25,630 bases of DNA, from positions 583,228 to 608,857 of the forward strand of contig NW_019774114.1 in NCBI RefSeq assembly GCF_001039355.2, given 5' to 3'. A model generated the notes under the pieces. The model was not told where the DNA came from. It worked only from the letters and a program-made list of their open reading frames with translations, and made no database searches. Source of the DNA: Lingula anatina. Its lineage: Eukaryota > Brachiopoda > Lingulata > Lingulida > Lingulidae. Position numbers and translations under genes: made by a program. Below, piece by piece: positions 9,970 to 18,751 of this stretch; positions within the stretch are counted from its first letter, which is position 1, and each line of letters begins with the position of its first letter.

Positions 9970-11256
9970 TTTGACGTCTGCTATAGAGTAATGAAAATCA
10001 CCTTGAAAAAGTATGCATTTCATGTGTGATATTGCATAGATTAGATTATTACAACTCAGAGCCATAGCCCAGATGGTAAATATATATGGAAAATATATAT
10101 CAATATGACATACTGTAATTCTTGATACGTCAAAAAAAGTTCAATCTATTTTACGTCTAAAATTTGTTATCAACTTTCATTATCTAGCTGTCAATTTCAA
10201 ACAGTTATTTCTACAATAGTCTTGTCGTATCGGTTGTCATATGGAACTGGCACAGCCACTAGAACGAGTCCATCATATTATTGATCAATATTTAATTATA
10301 CATACCCTGTTAGGCAAGAAGCCGAGCCTCTACAAGACTGGAAGATGAGGGCACCATAGTATACTTCACCCTGACGTGACAGTCACGTAGAGATTCAACC
10401 TGTCAACAGATGGCGCTGACTTACCACGCAACACAGCACGCTGATTTTCAATGCAAAGTGGTGAAAATTTTTTAAGAATTAGTGTCAGCGGCGGATATTT
10501 TTAAAATGAAAAAAATTGGACTTTGCTTAAAGAGGGTGTTTTCCAAGTGTGTCTGTAAAGATGTTGTCTTTGAGCCAGGAGAAATTTAAATGAGGGAGCA
10601 CTCAAATTATTTTTTATCATTTTAAAGTAAGACCGTAGGTCTAGGCCTAGTTTTTGTTTGAACTTTGGCCTGTATGTTATGTCTATATATAGCCAATTAT
10701 GGGGGTATTTAGGCCCTAGTGGGCCTAGTCCGATAGGTTACCGTCGTAGTCAGTAAGACCAACAGGCCCTACAGTGTATAATGATACACATTTCACTGTC
10801 ATCAGGACAATACCATTTTAATTAAAATTTAAAAATCGAAACATAATGATATTCTGTTAGGTGTGTAATCAGGTGGCCAATACATTCGTTAACATATGAA
10901 CATGAATGTAGTGCAAAACGTTTGTAAAATAGCTTAAATATTGTTACTGATTATATTTTATTCCTATAAAGTATAAAACTGTCAACAAGTATGGAAGCAA
11001 TTCTCACAGGTCGTCACCTACGTGGATAGACTATATAGATTAGTGTATAAAGGTGTTGTTTGAGTATGATCAAAAGAAAAAATTCAGCCGACGGCTAAAT
11101 TAAGCCATTCAGCTGGTGTCTGCTGGGGCCAGGGGCGTCTCGATAATTTGGTTCATTGGTCCGAAAAATCGTTTGAACGCGCCTCTGATGAACTTTTCCT
11201 TGTTGCCAGCTTGAACATAATAGCGAATTTTGTCCATATTGTCAGTAAACTTTACA
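9970..11256. other. Divergent upstream region of TP53I13-like and PEPM genes
   Basis: The TP53I13-like gene leaves to the left (start 9969) and PEPM to the right (start 11639), so promoters of both should lie between 9970 and 11638. No TATA box in a convincing position, no RNA gene and no coding exon were recognised. The short duplicated tokens taggcctag and gggcctag near 10640-10730 have no clear meaning. Confidence 0.4.
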
Positions 11257-11436
11257 CTTTGCAGGCCCGTAGCCAGCAATTTAAAATGGGGGGTTCGTTT
11301 TCTGAAAAAGTGGGCCTTTTACCATAAAACCTTCATGTGCCGAGATCAAATTTTATCCAGAGTGGACCTTTTTCCCCAGCAAAAAGGGCGGTTCTCTCGA
11401 ACCCCCGAACCCCCCACTGGCTACGGGCCTGCTTTG
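11257..11436. mobile_element. MITE copy 1 (170 bp) with 5-bp target duplication
   Basis: The element body is 11262-11431, with perfect 15-bp terminal inverted repeats CAGGCCCGTAGCCAG / CTGGCTACGGGCCTG. It is flanked by direct repeats CTTTG (11257-11261 and 11432-11436). Subterminal GGGGGGTTCG and CGAACCCCC also pair, so the element is largely a long imperfect palindrome. It has no coding capacity of its own; a 74-codon open frame crossing it is incidental. Confidence 0.85.
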
Positions 11437-11638
11437 TTTGTGTATACTTTGTAAAAAAAAGGCATTTCAGTAAATAAAGACTCAGACACATCTTCTAGCA
11501 ATCAGTTTCTTTCTTCGCTACCACATCGTAGTAGACTAGAAAGGGAGAGACATTAGCTGCACCAACATAGAAAACCAGTTAAATGCCTGAAAAGGCCACA
11601 GATAGTGACAAATAGTGTGACCTAGTAAGACGGGCCTT

Positions 11639-11696
11639 ATGGCGTGTTCAAGCAGTAGAATATCACTCCTTGCAGCAAGGATTACTTTTACAAAGA
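11639..11696 (+). CDS. PEPM exon 1 (putative targeting leader)
   Basis: ATG at 11639, 19 codons plus one base, strong donor a|gtaagt at 11697. The split base plus CT of exon 2 gives Thr. The leader is basic, lacks Asp and Glu and is amphipathic-like, suggesting mitochondrial import. This is inference, since no homologous leader is visible. Confidence 0.55.
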
Positions 11697-12531
11697 GTAA
11701 GTATTTTATGAAAAGTAGAATTGCACTTGACTGTGTGTGTGTTTATGTGCGTGTGGGAACGGGGGGGGGGGTGTATGTGTAGTATTTAGAACAGAAGCGA
11801 AACGCAGTTGAAAAACGGATTAATTTTTGAGTATACTTATAGTAGAGCTACCGTTTATGTGCGTGGGCAGTTGATGATACGTAGACTGAATTTTCGCTCC
11901 CCAGCATCCCCATTTTATGTATTATACGGGTTTACCCATGCAATTCGAGAATATCCCTTGGGGGTAAGATTCATTTATTTATTTTTTACACCTCTACTTT
12001 ATCCACTTGGAGTCTGGGCGTTATTATAAGTTGTTTTTTTTGATGATGCAGATAGAAAACTTTCATTTTTTACCCACATTTCATTATTTATTGTTTTAAT
12101 ACATTGAAATGTTGCAATTAAAAAAAAAAAACATGATTAAAGGAATGTATAAATCTATTCATTATGGTGGGAAAATATTTTTTTCTTTTCACTTTAGGAA
12201 ATGTTATGATGATTAAAGTTATAACAAAATAAAAAAATGAAATGACTCTTTCCTTTCTTTTTGTTGTACCGGGTACTACATTTGTTTCACCCAAATAATA
12301 TGAATTGAATTAAACAGCATTAGTTTTCCATTATTTGTATTCATATATATATATGCAGGCCCGTAGCCAACAATTTCAAAAGGGGGGTTCTTTTTCCGAA
12401 AAAGTGGACCTTTTACAATGAATCCTTAGTGCGCATAGATCAAAATTTACCCGATTAGACCTTTTCCTGACAAAAAGGGCAGTTCTTTCAAACTCCCCGA
12501 ACCCCCCCCCCCCCAGGCTAGGGGCCTGATA

Positions 12532-12565
<34 letters not shown>

Positions 12566-13389
12566 CAAACTTATTCCATATGAAGCTGAAATTTTTATCA
12601 AAATTTGATAAGAATTTTTGAGACTTGGTTCCCATACCTAGATTGATCTAACAGGATCAATCCATCTCCAATGGGTTTCTCGCTAAATTGCTTTCAGCTT
12701 TAGCGGCTTATATGTTTGGCATGCCTACTGAAACTTTTAAAGGATAGTTAATTACCCTTAACAGCTTCAGTAGGCATGCCAGACATCTAAGCCTCTTAAG
12801 TTGATTGCAATTTATCGAGAATTCCCTTGAAGATAGATTGATCCATAGTTGGCACGACAGGGTCTGGGAATGGTCCCTTAGATATCTTGCTCACTAAACT
12901 GCTAACAGACCAACTAATGCCATAGAAAACTAGAAAAGCACTCCGAGAGCGCAGACCTCCACCAAGGCAGCGTTTTTTTATTATTATGGATTATTGATTG
13001 ATTATTGATCCAGATCACCACCAAAAACTAATCATCTTCTGACAGTTCCTGAAAATTTCATCAAAATCAGTCCATAACTTTTTGAGTTATGTTGATGACA
13101 GACAGACAAACAAACAAACAAACAGACAAACAGGGGTGAAAGAATAATCTCCTTGGCGGAGGTAATAAAACCTGCCGTGGCAGAGTTAATGGTCATTTTT
13201 ATTGTCATCATTATTAGAATTGGAATATGGGCACCATTAAATGTTGGGAATTGTTCATTTTCCAGCTGCATCTAATTATACAATAAAGTTCATGGTGGCC
13301 AATTCAGTGAAATTGATTCACATAGCTTTAACAGCTTATATATATATATATATATATATATTGAAAGTAAAAGCGTTTTTCCTGTACGA

Positions 13390-13448
<59 letters not shown>

Positions 13449-14152
13449 ACAAAAAGAAATAAAAAAAAGCACTTATTTTACCTCTAAAGTCTAAATCCCA
13501 GACAATGCATATTCTGTATTACAGCTGCTGGCCAGTCTTTTGCCAGGAACCAACAATGTTATTTCTGCAGTGGAGCACCAGACCATGGGAAAACAACACC
13601 ATTAAGAGTATGTCTATGTATTATGATAACACTTTTAACAAAGACATAATCCACCTCAAAGTTACAATTTATGTTGTGATATTTTTGTGTCATAAAAAAA
13701 GGTCAAGAGCATTTACAGTTTTAATTTGTTTTTCCATGATGTGTTTTGAATGGTAATGCCTCTAATTGTAATATGAATTAGGAAATGAGAAATCTACTGG
13801 TATCATATTATTTGTAACTTTGTATGTGTATTTATTTTTTCTCTTTCTCTCTCCCATTCTCTCTCTAACGATATTATGTTTTTTTCTGGACATGAGGTTA
13901 TAAGGGCTCTCCACAGTAACAGTTGATTCTCTTCTTTTTTCCTTTTTTTGTCTTCTGTCATTTATTTATTCATTGATTTTTATATTTGAAGTATAATGGA
14001 AATTATATATTGATTATAATTACCTGTAAACATTCTTATTTTCACTTAAATAATTTGCAATTTTCTTTGATTTTGCCATTATATCTATTCATCCTAACCT
14101 TTATGGTTTTCTAAGATTATTATTATTTTGATTATGGTTAATAATAATAATA

Positions 14153-14205
<53 letters not shown>

Positions 14206-17035
14206 TATTTATTTCAAGTCCAAAACTATAAAATGTTCAATAGACTGTACAACATAAAATACAAAGAAGTTTATAGATAAAAATGGTTAAGATATATTTT
14301 ATATAAATAGGAGCTAAACTAACTTAATTGTAATAAACAGTAATTAAAAGTAAAAAATCCAAGGTTTCTTTAAAATTATAAAATTTAAGATTCATGAATA
14401 AAATGTCTTTAAAATATGAGTTTTTAATTCCTTTTTAAAAGATTCTTGTGATTCTATTTGTCTAATAAAAATTGGCAACTTATTCCACTCTACTGGTGCA
14501 GCTACACAAAATGATATGTCACCATATGATTTTAACCTTGATTTTGGAACTTTCAGTAAAAGTTTGTCACCAGACCTCAGGGATCTTTGAAGGCTATAAT
14601 GTTTGACTAAATCAGTTATATATGGTGGAGCTAGATTATAAAAAGCAGCATGTGTAAAAACTAAAACCTTAAATAAAATTCTGGCCCTAACTGGTAACCA
14701 GTGCAGATGCTTTATATGGCAATCCCTAGGCTGTAGCATTAAAAGCCGTGCTGATATATTCTGGATACGTTGTAATCTTTTGATCTTATCATCTGGACAT
14801 CCATATAATATAGAATTGCAATAGTCTAGCCTGGAAGTTACCAATGAGTGTATAACAGTAGCAGCAGCAGATTGATTCAGATGTTTCCTTATGGTGCCAA
14901 TATTCCGAATGTTGAATAAACAAGACCTTGTGATGTTGGAGATCTGTTTGTCCATTGAAAGTGTAGAATCAAAGTATACTCCTAAATTTTTTACATGGGG
15001 GGAGGAAAATGCCATACTAGCTCCAATTTTAAGTTGCAAGTTATGAGCAAGGCCCTTGTTGTGGGGTTGAGTAATGACTAAAAATTCTGTTTTTCCATCA
15101 TTTATCTTCAATTTGTTTGAAATGAGCCAACCTCTCAGATCTGATATGCAATCAACAATTGTGTTCACAGACAATGCTGGATCATGGATGTTACAAGATG
15201 TGTACAACTGGGTATCATCGGCATAAAAGTGGTAACCTATCTTATGATAACGCAGAATTGCTCCAAGGGGTAAGGTGTAAACACAAAACTTAAGCGGGCC
15301 AAGCACGCTCCCCTGAGGAACACCAAATAAAAGCTGTGAGAGTTCAGAAAGCACACCATTTATATTAACTTGATGCATTCTCCCAACAAGATAGGATCGT
15401 AAAAGATCTAAGGCCTTATCTCTAACCCCTACACTCTGCTCTAGAAATGTCAATAAAATATTATGGTCTACTGTGTCAAACGCAGCAGACAAATCTAACA
15501 GTACCAATAACATAGCAGAATGTTTGTCAACACCACTTAACAAATCATTTTTAATTCTCAAAAGTGCAGATTCTGTGCTATGATTGAATTTGTAGGCTGA
15601 CTGCATTTCCTCAACAAGATTGTTTGCTTCTAAATGCTTAAATAGTCTAACTGCTATAACCCTTTCTACTACCCTAGATAAAAATGACAAATTGGAAACA
15701 GGACGATAGTTTACCAAAAGATCTGTGTCAAGGTTGTCTTTTTTGAGTAGTGGGCGAATTATTGCAGATTTGAACTTTTTTGGAAAAACACCCACAGTGA
15801 AACATTTGTTGATAATTTCCACAATCAAAGTTATTACAGCCGGAAGAATCTGAACCAATAATGATGATGGGATCGGGTCTAACATGCATGATGTCTTTTT
15901 GGAACTGTTTATTATCTTTGTTACTTCACAAGTGGTTGTTGGTTCAAATATAGTGATGAGTGACTGCGGTTCTTGTAAAAGTTCTGACAAAGGTGGATGC
16001 GATGGTGTAGTCACAGTCTTTCCTAATTCAGAAAGTTCAGCGTTGATATTACTGACTTTAGACACGGAAAAGTCACTCATGTTATTTGCAAGATCTTTCA
16101 CTGAATCTGTTTTGGGGTACTTAGAGCAATTAGTTTTTCCCAGAATAGTGTTGACAGTTCTAAATAAAGCCTTAATGGTATCACCATCACATTCTTGTAT
16201 CATGTTAGAATAATACGTTTCTTTAGCTTGACAGATTAATTTGTTTACATGACAACATGCTTCTTTATAGATCTGATGATGGACAGTTAATTTACTACCT
16301 CGCCACTTCCTCTCCGCTTTCCTTCTGTCTCTCTTTGCCTCCAGAATGTGATCATTCATCCAAGGTTGCAGATCTTTCTTAACAAACGTTTTAGTTTTGA
16401 CAGGTGCAAGGTTGTCAAGTGCAGTTGTCAATGTCCTGTCATACAGAAGCACACATTCCTCAGGACTCAAATTATCAAAACTTAAATCACCCAGCTGTGA
16501 TGTAATCTGTCGTTGTAATTCATTTACATCAATGCCCTTGATTTTTTCTGAACGAGACTTTCTCCTTACTGGGGTGCGGTCTGCCACATCTAAGCGTGGT
16601 GTAATAATAATAATGATAATAATAAAATGTTTGTAAGATGCCCATGTGGCAGGCAAATGTGTGAATATCTATACCTGTTTTCGTTGATACCTCAAAATTA
16701 CCTTCTAAATGGGAATGATATTTGAAAAGCATTCAAATTTTAATTTTAATTAACATTATTAACATTAAATATTTAGAAATATTGCAATTTAAGAGACCCA
16801 ACTTGAACAGTTTTCAATTAGCTTGTTTTTTTTCAGTGTGTGTCACCATCCTAAGTTGATAGATGAGTAGATATCTTAGGTATCAATAATTATAATTAGT
16901 TTCTTGATTGAAATTGATAAAACAGGAGCTTATTTCAGAAAACCACAAAATTAAAGACAATGCTGGAGTCATCAGAGTTGGAATTCTTAATGGAAGCACA
17001 TAATGGCCTCACTGCTAAAGTGGTACAGGAAACAG
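11639..17035 (+). CDS. Phosphoenolpyruvate mutase (PEPM), N-terminal three exons
   Basis: Start of a phosphoenolpyruvate mutase gene. The enzyme interconverts PEP and phosphonopyruvate, forming the C-P bond in the first step of phosphonate (e.g. 2-aminoethylphosphonate) synthesis; it belongs to the isocitrate lyase/PEPM superfamily. Exons: 11639-11696, 13525-13607 and 16939-17035, with fully matching phases (1, then 0). Together they give 79 residues plus one base. Residues 1-19 ([19 protein letters not shown]) have Arg, Ser and Ala and no acidic residue, like a mitochondrial presequence. Residues 21-47 contain CYFC. Residues 60-71, [12 protein letters not shown], are the PEPM family signature start. 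The catalytic Asp and Lys residues and the barrel lie in missing exons: nothing downstream to 18492 (N) encodes the expected GIW-SGLS strand. A LINE interrupts intron 2. Family assignment rests on exon 3; exons 1 and 2 rest on phase, splice sites and leader character. Confidence 0.75.
11697..12350 (+). other. PEPM intron 1, left part
   Basis: Contains a G homopolymer (about 11761-11770) beside a GT-rich stretch and an A run near 12121. A 73-codon open frame at 11808-12029 has no family resemblance and no splice support. No other feature. Confidence 0.4.
12351..12533. mobile_element. MITE copy 2 (173 bp) with 5-bp target duplication
   Basis: The body 12356-12528 is clearly homologous to 11262-11431: same termini CAGGCCCGTAGCC and GGGGCCTG, and the same internal GGGGGGTTC, AAAAAGTGG and AAAAAGGGC blocks. 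It is flanked by ATATG direct repeats (12351-12355, 12529-12533). The right TIR is degraded (CAGGCTAGGGGCCTG) and a C homopolymer has expanded near 12502-12514. It is inserted inside a TA/TG-rich microsatellite. Confidence 0.85.
12529..12563. repeat. (TG)n-rich microsatellite
   Basis: TG run with one interruption (gtttg), directly adjacent to the right end of MITE copy 2. Confidence 0.85.
12654..12844. mobile_element. Fold-back element (long inverted repeat)
   Basis: The left arm 12654-12735 and right arm 12763-12844 are imperfect reverse complements over about 82 nt, best in the inner part (TTGGCATGCCTACTGAAAC versus CTGGCATGCCTACTGAAGC) and at the outer GGATCAATC. The 27-nt spacer is AT-rich. 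No coding capacity. It resembles a palindromic MITE or the two arms of a fold-back transposon. Confidence 0.65.
12957..13165. repeat. Interspersed repeat, SINE/LINE-tail type
   Basis: It opens with acctccaccaaggc and closes with ctccttggcggaggtaat, which are inverted with respect to each other. Inside are the block aaaatttcatcaaaatcagtc, cataactttttgagttat and a gacagacaaacaaacaaaca repeat. This arrangement recurs in many marine animal genomes as a dispersed repeat. I cannot assign the family with certainty. Confidence 0.5.
13337..13361. repeat. (TA)n microsatellite
   Basis: TA run in PEPM intron 1. Confidence 0.9.
13391..13445. repeat. (TA)n microsatellite
   Basis: TA run of about 55 bp, 30 bp from the previous one. 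Together they produce spurious YIYI frames on both strands. Confidence 0.95.
13525..13607 (+). CDS. PEPM exon 2
   Basis: Acceptor attacag (ends 13524) and donor gtatgt (13608). The reading frame that joins exons 1 and 3 is open for 27 codons: [20 protein letters not shown] followed by GKTTPLR. It ends in phase 0 exactly where exon 3 begins. The Cys-x-x-Cys pair with a later His is unusual for a leader region. Confidence 0.6.
13608..14139 (+). other. PEPM intron 2, left of the LINE
   Basis: AT-rich intronic sequence with pyrimidine-rich stretches (about 13838-13866). No exon recognised. Confidence 0.45.
14140..14204. repeat. (AAT)n microsatellite at LINE 3' end
   Basis: AAT units with one AT interruption. 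Probably the LINE's (TTA)n tail seen on the opposite strand, or the pre-existing target microsatellite. Confidence 0.85.
14140..16625 (-). mobile_element. 5'-truncated CR1/L2-type non-LTR retrotransposon (LINE)
   Basis: Minus-strand LINE: body about 14205-16602, 3' end to the left with a (TTA)n tail (14140-14204 on plus as AAT units). It keeps the endonuclease-to-reverse-transcriptase linker, the reverse transcriptase and the C-terminal region but no endonuclease, so it is truncated at the 5' end as expected of incomplete reverse transcription. At its right edge it meets a second AAT tract (16603-16625). The frame is uninterrupted, indicating a recent insertion. It lies in PEPM intron 2, antisense to that gene. 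Confidence 0.85.
14392..16656 (-). CDS. LINE reverse transcriptase ORF (CR1/L2-like)
   Basis: A 754-codon open frame. The first ~18 residues (flanking DNA and an Ile run from the AAT repeat) are not element protein; element coding starts near residue 19 (16602). Residues 90-170 are the Lys/Arg-rich linker between endonuclease and reverse transcriptase ([20 protein letters not shown]). The reverse transcriptase spans about 290-540: NYRPVSNLS (316-324), motif A LDLSAAFD (387-394, catalytic Asp388), [10 protein letters not shown] (445-454) and motif C FYADD (477-481, catalytic Asp480 and Asp481). The C-terminal part (about 590-754) has [16 protein letters not shown] and [14 protein letters not shown], typical of the CR1/L2 group. 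The natural start codon belongs to the lost 5' part. The product would copy element RNA at a nicked target, but without endonuclease this copy is unlikely to be autonomous. Confidence 0.88.
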   Translation of the reverse strand: MPATWASYKHFIIIIIIITPRLDVADRTPVRRKSRSEKIKGIDVNELQRQITSQLGDLSFDNLSPEECVLLYDRTLTTALDNLAPVKTKTFVKKDLQPWMNDHILEAKRDRRKAERKWRGSKLTVHHQIYKEACCHVNKLICQAKETYYSNMIQECDGDTIKALFRTVNTILGKTNCSKYPKTDSVKDLANNMSDFSVSKVSNINAELSELGKTVTTPSHPPLSELLQEPQSLITIFEPTTTCEVTKIINSSKKTSCMLDPIPSSLLVQILPAVITLIVEIINKCFTVGVFPKKFKSAIIRPLLKKDNLDTDLLVNYRPVSNLSFLSRVVERVIAVRLFKHLEANNLVEEMQSAYKFNHSTESALLRIKNDLLSGVDKHSAMLLVLLDLSAAFDTVDHNILLTFLEQSVGVRDKALDLLRSYLVGRMHQVNINGVLSELSQLLFGVPQGSVLGPLKFCVYTLPLGAILRYHKIGYHFYADDTQLYTSCNIHDPALSVNTIVDCISDLRGWLISNKLKINDGKTEFLVITQPHNKGLAHNLQLKIGASMAFSSPHVKNLGVYFDSTLSMDKQISNITRSCLFNIRNIGTIRKHLNQSAAATVIHSLVTSRLDYCNSILYGCPDDKIKRLQRIQNISARLLMLQPRDCHIKHLHWLPVRARILFKVLVFTHAAFYNLAPPYITDLVKHYSLQRSLRSGDKLLLKVPKSRLKSYGDISFCVAAPVEWNKLPIFIRQIESQESFKKELKTHILKTFYS
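16939..17035 (+). CDS. PEPM exon 3 (family signature)
   Basis: Acceptor tatttcag and donor gtaaca. Thirty-two codons plus one base: [20 protein letters not shown] then [12 protein letters not shown]. The [11 protein letters not shown](S/T)AK pattern is characteristic of phosphoenolpyruvate mutases, including the mussel enzyme. Confidence 0.88.
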
Positions 17036-17280
17036 GTAACAGCTCTAATATAGTGTGTTGAAGTTATTGAGAAGTAATTTATAGATAAAATATTTGTAGA
17101 CTGTCGCTGTTAAAATGACTATTGCTTATTTGTTGTCATATTCTTGACTAAATTTGTTTTAGAATGGAGGAATAAGAACAATTTATAATTTTAGATCCTA
17201 AGTTTTAATCTACACATAATGACATTGTATATAATGCTGAGACAATGTGGAGTGCAGTTTTAAAGAACTCTTCATTTTTA

Positions 17281-17286
17281 TTATTA

Positions 17287-17322
<36 letters not shown>
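17281..17322. repeat. (AAT)n/(ATT)n palindromic microsatellite
   Basis: TTA, then AAT units, then ATT units: the run reverses orientation in the middle and so can fold on itself. Confidence 0.85.
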
Positions 17323-17323
<1 letters not shown>

Positions 17324-18038
17324 GATTTCAGGTATATGTATGACTTATCCCTCATCATTTTACAACAATCTCAGATGATATTTTAACACATACAAATTTT
17401 TATTTTGTAATGTGAGATCTTTTTTAAGATATCTAGCACATGCATATATCAACAAGTGAGAATATTGGTCAAAACCTATATACTGGTAAAGTAGTTTGGG
17501 CTAATATAACAGCTGAAGATTAATCACTATGTCCTCATGTCTGAAACAGCTTTAATCGATGAAAACGAAAACTTCATTTATTTTCAGATTATCTCATGCA
17601 AACACATTTAATTTTGGTGCTAAATCTCCTTATCAGTTGGTGCCAAGACTTTGAGAGTTGATTAAACAATGTTACATGATTTTAAAGCTCGAGTCCCTCA
17701 TTCGATTTTGAATGTTAGTTATAATGGTATTTATGCACCACAGTAAGGGAAAGTTTTGAAATAAATTTGTTTGGTTAATCAGTGAAGTTCCTAAGATGCT
17801 TGAGAGTAAATGCAATGTACAAGAAAATCATATTGATAATCCAGGTGTTTCAAGCAGTATGTTTTTCTACAACTGCACGATCCCACAAATATAGTTAACA
17901 AAGAAATATTTGGATTGGCACGTTTTAATACTTCATAGAGACTGCTGACTGTAGGCCTGTTTGTCCACCATCAAGTTAATGTGTTGTTGTTAATAAGTAC
18001 ATTAATTTTTTTTTTACTAGTATAGTTAATTGAAGTTG

Positions 18039-18113
18039 GAGAATGCATATTCTTGCCATGTAAAAAGTAAGTACCATATGTATGTTACTTCCATGGCAAG
18101 GATATGCATTCTC
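18039..18113. repeat. 75-nt near-perfect inverted repeat (hairpin)
   Basis: The outer 22-nt arms GAGAATGCATATTCTTGCCATG (18039-18060; split here as GAGAATGCATATTC and TTGCCATG) and 18092-18113 are reverse complements with one mismatch. The inner blocks AAGTAA and TTACTT also pair around a CATATG centre. Confidence 0.8.
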
Positions 18114-18491
18114 AGATTGAATCAAACCAACATCAGAGCCCCTTATTACATGTAATTAATTAAAAGTCCTCCTAGCCTTATCTGACCTGACCTTAGATCT
18201 AACTTGTTTAACTTGTACCAGCTACTGGTAGTAGACAGATAAAGTCTGTTATAATTTATTGAATGCTGATATATAGACTGGACAACTAGAGGTAAAGGTG
18301 ACGTTGATCCATTTGTCTGCTGACATTGTTTTCAAGGCATCTCACATAAGATTTCTCTAATGTACCTGTACTTTTCTTCTGAGATGTAGGTTTCTTTCAG
18401 ACATCATCAGAATGTGAATTTTAACCCAGTATTTCTTATGAATTTATCAGCTTTAGTCAGTCTGGAATATCATTCTGTTTTGTTAACTTTA

Positions 18492-18492
18492 N
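18492..18492. other. Single N, suspected assembly gap
   Basis: Ambiguous base between the last PEPM exon seen (plus) and the last LPGAT1 exon seen (minus). Both genes lack their remaining exons precisely in this interval. Confidence 0.6.
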
Positions 18493-18626
18493 AAACTATT
18501 CTGCAAATTCACCATACCATACAGTATGTAAAAAGAAAAAAAATAAGAAAAAAATAAGGTAATTATGTCATACTTAAACTCATTTGCTTTTGAGTTTTTT
18601 TTTTAGTGTAAGGAACACAAACCCAC

Positions 18627-18751
18627 CAGGTGCTTGAGTTGATTTCTTCTTTAGTGTCTCTTTGGACAGTGTAGTCAGCACTGTCTTCATAGCACCAACT
18701 CTTGGGAGTGTTACATGTTCCAGTATTGGAAAATTATTCTTCTGTCCAAAT
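18627..18751 (-). CDS. LPGAT1: LPGAT1-like exon 4 (last one present)
   Basis: Acceptor tctttaag, donor gtgggt. A split Ile codon, 41 codons, one base left over. KNNFPILEHVTLPRVGAMKT is the conserved segment after the FPEGG motif. The following Lys-rich stretch is variable in the family. Confidence 0.82.

Larger units (their letters stand above)
17036..18491 (+). other. PEPM intron 3 (incomplete, runs into N at 18492)
   Basis: I looked for PEPM continuation (GIW-SGLS, RDSNEASWTQ) on plus and for the LPGAT1 C-terminus on minus and found neither. Contains an AAT/ATT palindromic microsatellite (17281-17322) and a long hairpin (18039-18113). Otherwise unassigned. Confidence 0.45.

Noticed and set aside
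11808-12029. 73-codon plus-strand frame in PEPM intron 1.
   Set aside because: No family similarity, no splice context, low-complexity composition.
13241-13472. Tyr-Ile repeat proteins on both strands.
   Set aside because: Translation of (TA)n microsatellites; the same applies to the frames at 7779, 8537, 19359 and 20061.
15884-16213. 109-codon plus-strand frame.
   Set aside because: Antisense shadow of the LINE reverse-transcriptase frame.
17488-17521. GKVVWANITAED-like reading that resembles the PEPM GIW-SGLSISA strand.
   Set aside because: No acceptor, wrong spacing and an immediate stop; the similarity is by chance.
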